From Symbiodinium natans (taxonomy: Eukaryota > Sar > Dinophyceae > Suessiales > Symbiodiniaceae): a stretch of DNA of 64,000 bases. The notes beneath the pieces are model-generated. The model was given only the letters and a program-made list of their open reading frames with translations, had not been told where the DNA came from and made no database searches. The DNA lies in assembly GCA_905221605.1 (NCBI GenBank), contig CAJNDS010001191.1, positions 156,001 through 220,000 of the forward strand. Direction: 5' to 3'. The position numbers were made by a program, and so were the translations under genes. Each line of letters starts with the position of its first letter. Positions within the stretch are counted from its first letter, which is position 1. This document shows, piece after piece, positions 9,176 through 19,287 of the stretch.

Positions 9176-12100
9176 GTTTAGGGTGTAGGGTTTAGGGTTT
9201 AGGGCTATGATGCGTCATGTGTGTGTGTGTACGGTTATGTACGCAGGCATCGAGGTGTGTATGCATATTGACGGAAAAGGTGCTCCATGGCGTGGTTTGT
9301 ATATATTTCTGGTTACAACAAATTCGGTTCGTCGTTCACTCACACACGTGGTTGCTGAGCAGGATTGCGATCGAAAGATGGGCTCAGGGGGTCTACTTTG
9401 CGTCTTGAGATATTTGGGCAGTTGAAGCATGAATCCCGCAGTTCTGGAAACCCGGAGTTCAAGGTTTAGGGTTTAGGACCTAGGGTAGAGTTTAGGGTTT
9501 AGGGTTTAGGGTTTAGGGTTTAGGGTTTAGGGTTTAGGGTTTAGGGTTTAGGGTTACAGTGAAGGGCCTCAACCCATGCCCCAACAGACAGATACCTAAG
9601 CTTCTGGCCGAGGTTGCTGAGGCCGAGGAAGATGTTTCACCCAGCAAGCGGGACCCTTGGCAAGCAAGGGTTTAGGGTTCAGGTTTTAGGGCTTAGGGCT
9701 TAGGGCTTAGGGTTTAGGGTTTGGGGTTTCGGGTTTAGGGTTTAGGGTTCAGGGTTTAGGGTTTAGGGTCAAGGGCCATCACGGGCCCTAAGAGCATTTG
9801 GGGTACATGGGGCTCAGGGTTTAGAGGTTTATGTTTAGAGGTCTAGAGGTTTAGAGGGTTTAGATGTTTAGAGGTTTAGAGGTTTCAGGCCCACAGTTGC
9901 TGCATCACTCCGTGCTTTCATGTTTTGTTTGTTTTTTTGTGTTTCACCGGCTTCTGACTTGAGTAATGTGGTGATGGTTTTCGGACTGGGATTGGAACTG
10001 AGGAGAGGGAGACCAACATCACCAAGATTCTTCGGCTGATTGATTCCGACATGGTGGACGACACTGGCGTCAATGCGCTGACGCGGAAAGGAACAGCATT
10101 CGCCCCTCGCTTGATTAGCAACGTTTAGTTCAGACGTGGTCTCCGTAGTCTAGTAGGTATAGCCTGTAATCTTGCAAGGTCTATAACCTAAAATTAACCC
10201 ATGAACGCTACCGATGGTTCAGCTAGAGTTTCCTCAAAACAAACCTTAACTCGCAGCTGATCACCACTTCTGCCAGCACAGTTCCGGGCAACGTTCCGGC
10301 ACGGGTTTTAGGATTCCTAGGCTTTAAGGCCCTGATGAGGCTACAAGGTTTTAGGGTGAAGGTTCAGCCCTAGGTCGCCCAATCCCAACGACCCTTAAGC
10401 ACAAGAAGTCTTAAGCCCCCCCCACCCCCAGCAGGTGACGCTTCTCAGCTCGTTGAGCTTCCACGCGCTGCGGAGACTCGGAAGCGTTTCGACTGCGCAC
10501 AACCTAGAACCCCCTGCAATTGTAGCTCCTTTCTTTGGCTTGCAAGTCTTCCTCAGACGCTTTTCAGACTAACAATATATAGTCACACGAAACGAGGTGC
10601 CCCTGAACCCTGAACCCAGGAAATATGTACAGTTGGGCACCACCAGGGATCCTCAGCCCGAAGCTTAAAACCCGAAAGCCCTAGACACCACTGCTGTAAA
10701 CAAATAGAGAAACCTCCAAAAGCCCTAAAACCCCCTCCCCCCCTCCCACCCCCAAACCCTAAACCCTAAACCCTAAACCCTAAACCCTAAACCCTAAACC
10801 CTAAACCCTAAACCCTAAACCCCCACCCCCAACCCAATCAGCTACATGGGCCCCAGTGGCCTCATTCCATCAGACCACACGCGCTGCTTCTCCCAACTGA
10901 TATTTGTACGCCCAGTCGCTTTAATCCTTGTTGTTCAGTGTCAAGGTCCCATTGGTTCATCTCCACGCCTACGTAGCTCCAGAACAAAGCTATCCTCACT
11001 ATCATGTATGATGACAATGATATCATGATCATGACTCTCACTCGCATCTACATGAATGACAACCATGCTTGCCCGTGTTCTGATCATTACCAGCATAAAA
11101 TGTCCATTCTAATTCCATTTTTTTAAATATGCTCACTTCCTTGTCATTCGTCTTGTCATTCGTAGGCTCATCCTCCGCGATGCCTTCTTCCGCTCTGCGG
11201 CCACGTCTCCCAGAGCGATGATGAAGAGGAAGGCCGCTCTTCGGTGTTCGTGATGAGGAACCGAACCGTTTGGGGTTTGTCTTCAGGCTCGTGCTTAGGA
11301 CATTTTTGAGGTAGTATACTAGAATCCCTCTTACCAACCCAAAAAGGACCGACATTTGAGATTCCAGGTCGGGCTTAGGGCTTAGGGCATGGGCTTAGGG
11401 CATAGGGCTTAGGGCTTAGGGCTCAGGGCTTAGGGCTTAGGGCTTAGGGCTTCGGGCTTAGGGTTTAGGGACCCTGCAACCCTAAAACCTAAAACCAACC
11501 AGGCCCAATCCTGAAGGTTGAAGCCCTGACCCCTCTCTAAGAACTCCCCCCCTCCCCCCCCCCGTTGTTTTCAGCGATTCTTCTATGCACCCCCTGATTT
11601 GAAGCAACAAGGGGAGGGAGGGGGGGGGAGGGAGGCGCCTTTGAAAGAATCCTTCACTACTGTAACACTACTGGGAATCTACAGACTGAATTGCCCTGCA
11701 GCATGAACCCTTTATAAAGCGGTTTCAAGGCAGTTCTGCTCAAGTCTCTGTATGTCATTTAAGAAGCTTATAAAACGTGTTTAAGAAGTTGAGAAAGAGC
11801 TTTGTTTATCAGTTGAATATGTCGAACAAATAAAACCTTAGAATGAGTTTAAGAAGGGTAGGGTGTTTAAGACCTGCAGCCTGACCTCAAACCCTAAGCG
11901 CCAAACCCTAAACCCTAAACCCTCTGAACCCTAAACCCTCTAAACCCTCTAAACCCTAAACCCTAAACCCTAAACCCGGAGGTGGCAGAGCACTACCTGC
12001 TCTCCGCGATTCACGCCTTCAGCTGCTCTGCCTTCAGCCTCCGAAAGCTCCTCAGCAACCGGCGGCTGAGCCTGGTTTAGGGTTTAGGGTTTAGGGTTTA

Positions 12101-13982
12101 GGGTTGAGGGTTTAGGGTTTAGGGTCTAGAGCTTAGGGTCCAGGGTTTAGGGTTTAGCTTAAGTTTAGGGTTTTAGGATTTGGGTTTAGGGTTTAGGGTT
12201 TAGGGTTTAGGGTTTAGGGTTTAGGGTTTAGGGGTTTAGGCCTTGAAGCCCTGAACTCTGGAACATACAGAACTAAATCGGGGTAAATAGGATTTTTTCG
12301 TGATACGGAGAGATGACTATGCGTTTGATTTGACACAAGAGCTTAGTGGGCTTTTGGGGGTTCAGGGGTTTGGGTTTTCGGGTTTAGGCTTGGTAGTTTT
12401 GTGTATGCCGCATGAGGTTGCGGAGCATTATATTATGGATGTTGCGTTTCTTCGGGCACAATGAGTACTAGAGTAGTAGATTTCGTAGGAATGTTGGAAG
12501 GCTATTCTTCAATTAAGACTGCAACATCTCAAAACACGAGACAGTTGCGGCAAATGTCGCCCCGCCCGCTGATCTACCCTTTACTTAAGAATTCAAGAGC
12601 CGCCCCGCCTTCCAAAATAAAACTATTCTTCCTTTTATTGACTGGGGATACAGGGATCATTATCAGTTTTGGGGGGTCTAAACCCTAAACCCTAAACCCT
12701 AAACCCTAAACCCTAAACCCTAAACCCTAAGCAACTCCTGGTGACCACGGATTTCCATTCTCTCATGGCTCTTGTAGCTGGCTTGCAAATGAAAGTACAC
12801 CCTCTAAGCCCGACAAACCCTATATAAGCCCTATATAAACCCCCCCCTTTATAAACCCGCTATAAACCCTATCTAAACCCTATATAAACCCTATATAAGC
12901 CCTATATAAACCCTATAAAAAAACCCTATATAAACCCTAAATAAACCCGATATCATTCCTATGAACCCTAAACCGCTGAAGAGGGCCCCTTGAGCACCAT
13001 CCCGGATTCAGGTGGACGTCCTCGGTGGGCTCGGAGGCGATGCTCTGCTTCTCACTGGGCTACACCAGCTACACGCTGCTGGCGCTGCGGGGCCCTTTGG
13101 CTGTGTCGCCCTGCTCTCTAAGGTCGGTAGGCCCTTACAAGATTTGTTGTTTTCCCTTACTTGGGTTTAAGAGGATCATATTCAGGAATATTTTTGAGAG
13201 GGTTTAAGGGCCACCCTAGTAAGGGTAGTTTCATGGGCCTTCAATATGGCCCCTTACCTTCTCGAATTAAAGGGTTCTGAAGTATCTTGTGCTTTTGTTG
13301 TTTACAGGGTATATTAGGGGGGTTCCCATTGAAGGGCCCATACCAAAGGACCGTGCAACACACCCGAAGATGTGTTATCTCTGTACATTCCTAAACCCTG
13401 AACCCTAAACCCTATACCCTAAGCCCTTACAGGGATCATTGGCAACACTGATCATAGCAACCTGCCTCTACAAGCCACGAAAGTCTTCGGGAATGACCGC
13501 ACCGTATGTCTTGCAACCGCCAGATCACACGACCCTCGCAAGAGCAGCCAACCTGAGTATGCCATCCCTGCGTGTTCAGAAACCCATCGTTTCCAGTTTC
13601 TGAGTCTGTTCCACAGTTCTGCAATACCGTTTAAACTGTCGTCGCTTTTGGCCAGTTCGCGACATGTGGCGGCACCGACAGAAAGACAGAAAGAGAGAGA
13701 GAGAGAGAGAGGAGGGTTAGGTAGGGCATGCTGCGGGGGGGCTCTTCTGAACAGACGGGCGGCCGGGGCAACACAGATGGCTGAAGGTTCACGTGCAGAG
13801 GGAGAAGGGATAGGGGGCCCAGCAGGGTACGGCGACTGGGGGGCCGAGTTCCTTCTCCCTACCTGCCCAAACCTGAGGAGCCTTGAATACAGGGGCGGGC
13901 GAGGACGCCCGGGGGCTTGCCCCCTTGCCCCCAAGAAAGAAAGAGGAGGGGGTGGCGGCGGCAGCGGCAGCAGCAGAAGAAG

Positions 13983-14014
<32 letters not shown>

Positions 14015-16969
14015 GAAGAAGAAGAAGCACAAGAGAGGCAGGCAGATCGAGATCTATCTCCGTCATTCTCTAATGTCCCGAACATGTGCATTTCCAGGTC
14101 AGCTGTTTGCGGACCCATTGTCGGCAGTGAACGAAGTGGCCAACTTTGTCAAGTACTGGTCATGCCTCCGAGCTCAAGGCCAGCAGTGTTTGAGGGCACC
14201 CAAGCCCCTCCCCAAACCCGAAATACCGAAACTACACCCTAGGTAGGCCCTTGGGACAGTTGTATAGGAGCCCCCTAGAGCAAGACTGCGGAATGAGACA
14301 CCAAAAGTTATGCTACCTAATCCCGACTTTGTAGTGTAAGCGGAGACGAGCGGGGGGGGGGGGGGGGGGTGGGGATGGAGGTCCTGAAGCCTTGGCAACC
14401 ACACCCCTTGAATTCTGAACCCTATAGGACCAAAATCCCCCTAAACTCTATTCTCCAACGGGCCTCCCTGTAGACAAGCCCAAAACATTCAACGGGCTTT
14501 CCAGGTTTTCGGTTTCACCTTATACGCCAAAGGTTGAGTCTGTGTACGGTACGGAAGGAATTCACGAGTTGGTGAATCACACCGGCTTCATCGTCACGCA
14601 GTTGCAGCGTCTCTGCTTTCCATTTTCGTTCCCCCAGGGGGGGGGGGGGTCAATACACCAAGTGGATGGACCTGGGTGCACCCTAAGTATTGCATAGGCC
14701 CTTGGGACATTCATGTGTTTTCCTGTTTTGGGGTTTAAGAGGATCACATTCAGCTGAATACTTTTTCAGAGGGTTTTAAATGCCATCCTAGAGTAGCCCT
14801 TCCTCGAGCATAGGCTGGATCATGCCCCAAACCCTAAACCCTCAACCCTCAACCCTAAACCCTGAACCACTCAACCCTCAACCCTGAACCACTCAACCCT
14901 CAACCCTGAACCCCTAAACCCGAAACCCTAAACCCGAAACCCTAAACCCTAAACAGTTGCGCAGGCACAGGCTGGATCATGCCTTTGCTCTTCTCGGCCG
15001 AGATCCCCACGGCCTGTCTGGACATCCTGCGTATGCTCGCAGAGGCACAGCTGGGTTTAGGGTTGGGTTGATGGTTCAGGGTTTTAGGGTTTAGGGTTTA
15101 GGGTTATGCACGTCGAGGAAACATTAAGGCCCTAAGCCCTAAACCCTGAACCCTTCAACCCCAAACCCTCAGCCCCCCAAAGAACCCGGCACCGTCGAGC
15201 CCCCCCTCAGAACCCTCAGAACCCTCAGAACCCTCAGAACCCTCAGAACCCTCAGAACCCCATTTTAAACCCAAAAGGCCCATTTCCCCATTGCATCCTG
15301 AAAACTTGAACCTCAAGCCTTAAAACCCCATAGAAGTTCTCAACTGCTCCACACACTCAAATTGAACTCGTCCTAAGAAAACCCCCAAGAACCCGGAGTT
15401 CTTGAAGCCCTAAACCCTGAAAAGCAAAACCAAGCTGGGGACCCTAAACCCTAAACCCTAAACCCTAAACCCTAAACCCTAAACCCTAAACCCTAAACCC
15501 AGTGCCCCAAAATGCCCCAAAACGAATCCCACTCCGAGGTAGGGGTCCCACCCTCAAGCCTGGCCTGGCGCTTCTGTCACTTGCGCTTAGGGTTTCGAAT
15601 TTAGGGTTTAGGGTTTAGGGTTTAGGGTTTAGGGTTTAGGGTTTAGGGTTTATAAGGGTTCAGGGCTTAGGGGTTAGGGGTTAGGGGTTAGGGTTTAGGG
15701 CTACTTGAAGGTTCATGAATAACTCAAAGTTGGGGAGACAAGTAGGATAACTTTAAGTGGTCAGTGGGGCTTAGGGGTGATTGCAATGGCGCGGGGTTCA
15801 AAGGCCTTGGCGGGTGGCTTCCGGTGTTTTTGGGATTACCCTAAACCCTAAACCCTAAACCCTAAACCCTAAACCCTAAACCCTCTAGGGATTAGGGTTT
15901 AGCGTTTTTAATAGCAACTTCAGGTCTCGCTTCCCAGGTTTGCTTCTGATTTCTGGGTAGCTGCGTGGTGCCCTCCTGCCCTGTCTTGGTCCCCGGTTCC
16001 CTGATTTGAAGTAACCAACCCCCCAAATAACCTAAACCCCAAACCCTAAACCCTAAACCCTAAACTCTAAACCCTAAACCCTAAACCCTAACCCTAAACC
16101 CTAAGCCCTAAACCCTAAAGGGCACCCTTGCTGAAATCTGATTCCTGGGCTACCAGGGATCTTAGGGTGCCGCAAGCTTTCAGGGTTGAGGGCTGGGGCT
16201 GGGAAAGGACTCCTTGTGCTCACAAAGTAGGCCGCAAGAGCATTTGCATGAGAAGAAGACTTCAGGCCATTTTTGTTTTCAGAGGTTCAACATCAAGCCA
16301 ACTGGACTTTGCATCCCTTCTTAGGGTTTAGGGCTTTACCTCAAGTCAGAGACTTTGCTTGTCACAACCCTAAATCCCTAAGCCCTAAACCCGAAACCGA
16401 AGATGTTCAGAGGCTTGGGCGCCTTCACCACCAGCTTCATTGCAGTGAAAGGGCTTCTGCTGCCCATCTGCCTTGGGGCAGAGCCTCGGCCTGCAGAAAG
16501 GCTGGTTTAGGGTGTAGGGTTTAGGGTTTAGGGTTTAGGGTTTAGGGTTTAGGGTTTAGGGTTTAGGGTTTAGGGTTTAGGGGCTTAGGGTTTCCCAGTG
16601 CAAAATCAAGCAGCCCGTGGACCCAACGGGCCATTTTTCCTGTGATCTCTTGAAAGCGTTTAGCCTGGTGCTCCTTCGGTAGACACTGGCTAGCTCCGTA
16701 GGCCCTTGGGACATTTTATATTCTCCTATTGGGTTTAAGAGGATCATGTTCAGGAATATATTTCATAGGGTTTTAAAGGCCATCCTAGCTAGACAGTCCC
16801 CTTTGCAAGTCAGAGACTTTGCTTGTCACAACCCTAAATCCCTAAACCCTAAACCCTAAACACAGCTGAGTATCATGTAAGAGTGCCGGGTTTCCTGCTG
16901 TCCGCTACTCTCCGAGCCGACTCCTGCTCAGGTGGATGTCTTTAGTCTTTTCGTTTGCTGTTGCTTAGG
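9104..16969 (+). CDS. Multi-exon gene, probable membrane protein, family unknown (gene model)
   Basis: Chain of exons, many in agreeing phase: 9104-9175, 9588-9669, 10003-10122, 10257-10304, 10435-10485, 10842-10905, 11982-12074, 12732-12773, 13012-13126, 13433-13556, 14098-14242, 14505-14608, 14971-15054, 15924-15956, 16403-16504, 16599-16678 and 16932-16969. Hydrophobic stretches such as GSLATLIIATCLY, SFIAVKGLLLPICLG and VDVFSLFVCCC suggest membrane segments. I do not recognise a family. The joins at 10485/10842, 12773/13012 and after 15054 do not agree in phase, so exons may be missing or the span may cover two genes. Confidence 0.45.
9588..9669 (+). CDS. Exon, unknown membrane gene
   Basis: Encodes QIPKLLAEVAEAEEDVSPSK, then RDPWQAR: charged and probably helical. 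Acceptor CCCCAACAG, donor GTTTAGGG at 9670. Confidence 0.7.
10003..10122 (+). CDS. Exon, unknown membrane gene
   Basis: Encodes ERETNITKILRLIDSDMVDD, then TGVNALTRKGTAFAPRLISN. The frame meets TAG at 10126, but GTTTAG at 10123 can act as donor and the next exon (10257) continues in phase 0, so I treat it as internal rather than terminal. Confidence 0.7.
10257..10304 (+). CDS. Small exon, unknown membrane gene
   Basis: Encodes LITTSASTVPGNVPAR between acceptor CTCGCAG and donor GTTTTAGG, phase 0 at both ends. Confidence 0.6.
10435..10485 (+). CDS. Exon, unknown membrane gene
   Basis: Encodes VTLLSSLSFHALRRLGS after the acceptor CACCCCCAGCAG. The frame continues open to about 10577, so the donor choice (GTTTCGAC at 10486, or GTAGCTCC at 10523) is uncertain. 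Confidence 0.55.
10842..10905 (+). CDS. Exon-like segment, unknown membrane gene
   Basis: Encodes YMGPSGLIPSDHTRCFSQLI plus F in the GC3-best frame, with donor GTACGCCC at 10906. Its one-base start does not match the phase-0 end proposed for the previous exon. Confidence 0.45.
11038..11981 (+). other. Intron content
   Basis: No convincing exon. A minus-strand frame at 11038-11355 has no supporting features. The stretch holds a GGGCTTA variant array (about 11372-11463), homopolymer-rich DNA and CCCTAAA repeats leading into the next acceptor. Confidence 0.5.
11982..12074 (+). CDS. Exon flanked by inverted telomeric arrays
   Basis: Encodes VAEHYLLSAIHAFSCSAFSL, then RKLLSNRRLSL, with C or G at nearly all third positions. 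CCCTAAA repeats end at the acceptor (CCCGGAG), and the G-rich array begins with the donor GTTTAGGG at 12075. This is the clearest instance of the layout. Confidence 0.8.
12732..12773 (+). CDS. Small exon, unknown membrane gene
   Basis: Encodes QLLVTTDFHSLMAL. The acceptor is the last AG of a modified telomeric unit (CCCTAAG), and the donor is GTAGCTGG at 12774. It starts in phase 0, matching the exon ending at 12074. Confidence 0.5.
13012..13126 (+). CDS. Exon ending at an element-borne donor
   Basis: The frame reading WTSSVGSEAMLCFSLGYTSY, then TLLALRGPLAVSPC, has C or G at about 30 of 36 third positions and is preferred over a phase-0 frame starting VDVLGG. Donor GTAGGCCCTT at 13127 is the first base of a CATCCTAG-type element, and the phase-0 end matches the next exon. 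The codon pattern suggests a hydrophobic, membrane-associated stretch. Confidence 0.65.
13127..13219 (+). mobile_element. GTAGGCCC...CATCCTAG element, copy 3, at a donor
   Basis: Its first bases GTAGGCCCTT form the donor of the exon ending 13126; it ends GGCCACCCTAG and is followed by a GTAGTTTCATGGG element. Confidence 0.8.
13226..13359 (+). mobile_element. GTAGTTTCATGGG element, copy 1
   Basis: GGTAGTTTCATGGGCCTTCA, AAAGGGTTCTGAAGTATC and AAGGGCCCATACCAAAGGAC are shared with the copy at 60328. Confidence 0.75.
13433..13556 (+). CDS. Exon with membrane segment
   Basis: Encodes GSLATLIIATCLYKPRKSSG, then MTAPYVLQPPDHTTLARAAN and L. A hydrophobic stretch is followed by a basic patch, as at the end of a transmembrane helix. 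The acceptor is CCCTTACAG; the donor GTATGCC at 13557 is in phase 1, matching the two-base start at 14098. Confidence 0.65.
13557..14097 (+). other. Intron with GA and AGA microsatellites
   Basis: Between GTATGC and TTTCCAG lie a (GA)n tract near 13692-13712 and an (AGA)n tract near 13975-14035. The large open frames on both strands here (for example 13452-14066 minus, leucine- and proline-rich) are products of these simple repeats. Confidence 0.7.
14098..14242 (+). CDS. Exon, unknown membrane gene
   Basis: Encodes QLFADPLSAVNEVANFVKYW, then SCLRAQGQQCLRAPK and a proline/lysine-rich tail. Acceptor GCATTTCCAG. The donor is again GTAGGCCCTTGGGAC, the start of a CATCCTAG-family element, in phase 2. 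Confidence 0.75.
14505..14608 (+). CDS. Exon, unknown membrane gene
   Basis: Encodes FSVSPYTPKVESVYGTEGIH, then ELVNHTGFIVTQLQ. Acceptor GGGCTTTCCAG, one-base start matching 14242. Donor GTCTCTGC at 14609 matches the two-base start of the next exon. Confidence 0.75.
14695..14791 (+). mobile_element. GTAGGCCC...CATCCTAG element, copy 4
   Basis: ATAGGCCCTTGGGACATTC ... TGCCATCCTAG; a shorter copy begins at the donor 14243. Confidence 0.75.
14971..15054 (+). CDS. Exon inside a duplicated array border
   Basis: Encodes WIMPLLFSAEIPTACLDILR, then MLAEAQL, with very high GC3. Its first bases are part of a duplicated segment (GCAYAGGCTGGATCATGCC at 14808 and 14965) that brackets a CCCTAAA/CCCTCAA array. 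Donor GTTTAGGG at 15055. The acceptor could also be six bases earlier. Confidence 0.75.
15924..15956 (+). CDS. Small exon candidate
   Basis: Encodes VSLPRFASDFW between CAACTTCAG and GTAGCTGC, phase 0 at both ends. Another open segment at 15493-15590 is possible but its frame is ambiguous. Confidence 0.35.
16403..16504 (+). CDS. Exon with membrane segment
   Basis: Encodes MFRGLGAFTTSFIAVKGLLL, then PICLGAEPRPAERL, with a hydrophobic core. Donor GTTTAGGG at 16505. It begins with ATG, so it could be a gene start, although an AG (CCGAAG) directly precedes it. Confidence 0.7.
16599..16678 (+). CDS. Exon after a telomeric array
   Basis: Encodes CKIKQPVDPTGHFSCDLLKA, then FSLVLL. Acceptor GGTTTCCCAG; donor GTAGACAC at 16679, otherwise the frame stops at TAG two bases later. 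Confidence 0.55.
16698..16788 (+). mobile_element. GTAGGCCC...CATCCTAG element, copy 5
   Basis: GTAGGCCCTTGGGACATTT ... GGCCATCCTAG, complete. Confidence 0.8.
16932..16969 (+). CDS. Hydrophobic exon interrupted by a telomeric insertion
   Basis: Encodes VDVFSLFVCCC after the strong acceptor CTCCTGCTCAG. The last 25 bases before the array (16941-16965) are repeated at 17048-17072 after it. If the array and one copy are removed, the frame continues open for about 60 codons to 17237. The array is therefore either a new intron or an insertion that truncates the reading frame. Confidence 0.5.
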
Positions 16970-17534
16970 GTTTAGGGTTTAGGGTTTAGGGTTTAGGGTT
17001 AAGGGTTAAGGGTTTAGGGTTTAGGGTTTAGGGTTTAGGGTTTAGGGTTTAGTCTTTTCGTTTGCTGTTGCTCTCTAGAACCACAGCAAATAACGCTTAG
17101 GGTCGGGTACTTTACCATGAAGCCAGGATGCCTTACCAAGGTAGTCTACAGGCTGCACTGCCCATCTGCGCAGGACTCCAACTACCACGCTCGTGCACAT
17201 TTGCTAGATAGGTGGGTTCACATTTGGGGGCGTACCTCGATCCGTTCGACCTGATGGCTTACTGCAACAAGGATCCAGAACGGGAAAGTCCCTAGAACAA
17301 GCCCAGAATGCTTTAGAGATGAAAGGCAGTCTGTCAAACCTCTCGTTGAGAGCATCCCCGGTGTAACCATGGTGCAATCGTGCCCCCACTGAATTGCTTG
17401 TCAAAGTATCCCAACACACCTTGAGGCCACAAGGCCTTGCTTTTAGGTCAAAGCAATAGCCATCATCGTTGTCATTAGCCGCAAATAAACAGCAAGAGAA
17501 TCACAACTCGCGTTCCATCGTGAGAGTGCCGAGC

Positions 17535-18365
17535 ATGAATGCCTTGGTGTTGATTGCCGCTTTCAACACCGGCAGCGCGACGACCGCCGAGGAACTGCAG
17601 AGGTCTCCGGGAGCCTTCTCCGCATGTGCTCCCACCTTGCTTCAAGTTGCTAGCAGCTCTGCACGTGCGATACACCTGGACACTCCCAGCAGTAGGCCCT
17701 ACAACTTCTCAGTGCACAAAGCCGGCATGGTGTACTCCCAGTGGGGGCAGGATACAATTCTGGCACCTATTCTACGTCAGATTAAGCACGGTTTCTTTGT
17801 TGAAAGCGGGGCACGTGACGGGGAGACGCACAGCAACACCGTGTATTACGAAAGTCTATTGGGGTGGCAGGGTCTGCTGATTGAGCCTAGTGCAGAGTAT
17901 TTCAAGATTGCAACGAAACACCGCCGGGCCTGGGCTTTCCATGGTGCTCTCTCACCCTTGAAGTCATCAGCCTTGCTGCGCTTCTCTGACTCAGTGGATG
18001 GGTTGAGCCACCTGGAGAAACATGGCAGCTCTGATGTGCAAGCAGAGCCCTTAGACAAACTGTTGGAGGCTGTGGACCCCAGCCGGCGGACTGTCGACTT
18101 TTGGTCTCTGGACATCGAGGGGAGCGAGGGCGCCGTGCTTGAAGCTACAGACTTCAGTAAGATTGCCGTTGGCCTCTTGCTCATCGAGATGGACGCATCT
18201 TCCGAGAACAACCGACGTGTTCGCGACGTGATGCAGAAGAACAACTTCACGGACATTGGCAGGATCAAATACGACTCGGGGTTCCTAGATCACGTGTTCA
18301 TCAACGCCTCGTACCTCCAGGAACGTGGCGTTGCAGTGCCTTCTCACTTGGACGCCCTTTTCTAG
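17535..18365 (+). CDS. FkbM-type SAM-dependent methyltransferase, single exon
   Basis: Intact frame of about 276 codons from ATG 17535 to TAG 18365. It starts MNALVLIAAFNTGSATTAEE, which looks like a signal peptide or membrane anchor. The core carries FkbM-domain features: SQWGQDTILAPILRQIKHGF, FFVESGARDGETHSNT (SAM-binding glycine-rich turn with acidic residue), GWQGLLIEPSAEYF, then VDFWSLDIEGSEGAVLEA (conserved DIEGSE) and LLIEMD. FkbM proteins transfer methyl groups, often to sugar hydroxyls; the substrate here is unknown. The frame also extends upstream in phase to a TTG at 17469, but the ATG before the hydrophobic stretch is preferred. It lacks telomeric arrays and introns, unlike every neighbour, which may indicate a retroposed or recently gained gene. 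Secretory-pathway location is inferred from the N-terminus only. Confidence 0.85.
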   Translation: MNALVLIAAFNTGSATTAEELQRSPGAFSACAPTLLQVASSSARAIHLDTPSSRPYNFSVHKAGMVYSQWGQDTILAPILRQIKHGFFVESGARDGETHSNTVYYESLLGWQGLLIEPSAEYFKIATKHRRAWAFHGALSPLKSSALLRFSDSVDGLSHLEKHGSSDVQAEPLDKLLEAVDPSRRTVDFWSLDIEGSEGAVLEATDFSKIAVGLLLIEMDASSENNRRVRDVMQKNNFTDIGRIKYDSGFLDHVFINASYLQERGVAVPSHLDALF

Positions 18366-19287
18366 AACTTGCATCCTCTGATGGTCTGATGCTGGCCCAT
18401 GTTGCTGCAGCCACAAAACGGCAAGCTGTCAACAGCTTGACACCGGCCTGCAGTGCAAGAGAAGAGCGTGCCAAGGCTACTTGAGGGTTTCCGAACTTCA
18501 TTAGGGGTACTTGACTATTGGGGTCCTTAAAATAAGTGAATCCTACTAAGAGGAAAAAGCGCATGCCTCAACGGTCTTCGCACGTTGTGTGCCCGGGCGT
18601 TGCTGTCATTTAGCATGGTGTTTTTGTTTAGTGTCGCTATTGCTGTTACAAGCCGTTTTTTATTCGATGGCTCTTGTTACACGATTATACCGTTCCTATC
18701 GTGATTGCTGGGAAGGTGCGTGAGACCTGGGACTAGTTTGCATAGAGGCGGATGCCCTCCGCCACTGATCATGAGCACGAAGTCTATGGTTTTGGGTCTA
18801 TAGGGTCTTGGGTTCAGGAAGCTTGAAGTTGTGGCTCAGGTTCTCGGGAGTGGTTGGGCCTAAATGGATTGCAGGGTTTGCAATATGCTTGCTCAACAGG
18901 GTCTGGGGATTAGGACCGAGTGAGCACTGGCGAAGACACCGCATCGAGGCGTGTTGTTGAGCCGAAGACATGCCAAGTGTAAACCTCATCTCTCAAGACG
19001 TGCAAAATGCACACTTTAAGGTAATTGCGCGACCTCGGCAGTATCCAGAGCTGCATCAACCAGCACCTCGGCAGTAGTGCGAAAGACTCCAGGTGCATCT
19101 GCCGCAGGTTTCAAATCCCGAGTGCCGAGGGTGAATGATCTAGGTTCAGATTGGCACAGGCCTGGGTACTCTATAAGCCCTCAACCCGAGGGTTTAGGGT
19201 GTAGGGTGTAGGGGTTTAGGGGTTTAGGGTTTAGGGTTTAGGGATCCTTCGAAGCTCTGAACTGGTGAGGCTTTCCTGCCTGCCAAG
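18366..19287 (+). other. Intergenic/3' region
   Basis: After the FkbM stop there is no clear exon. A short copy of the TTTCCGAA-type element lies near 18488-18545. A TCAAATCC tract near 19110 resembles a tRNA T-loop but has no matching stems. Telomeric units reappear at about 19188-19243. Confidence 0.5.

Noticed and set aside
13012-13122. Alternative frame starting VDVLGGLGGDALLL for this exon
   Set aside because: Its third-position GC is much lower than the overlapping WTSSVGSEAM frame, which also fits the element-borne donor.
13452-14073. Long open frames on both strands (up to 204 codons)
   Set aside because: They are produced by (GA)n and (AGA)n repeats inside an intron whose flanking exons join in phase.
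19108-19130. Possible tRNA T-arm (GTTTCAAATCCC)
   Set aside because: No matching stems or acceptor arm were found; a similar string occurs inside the coding exon at 24919.
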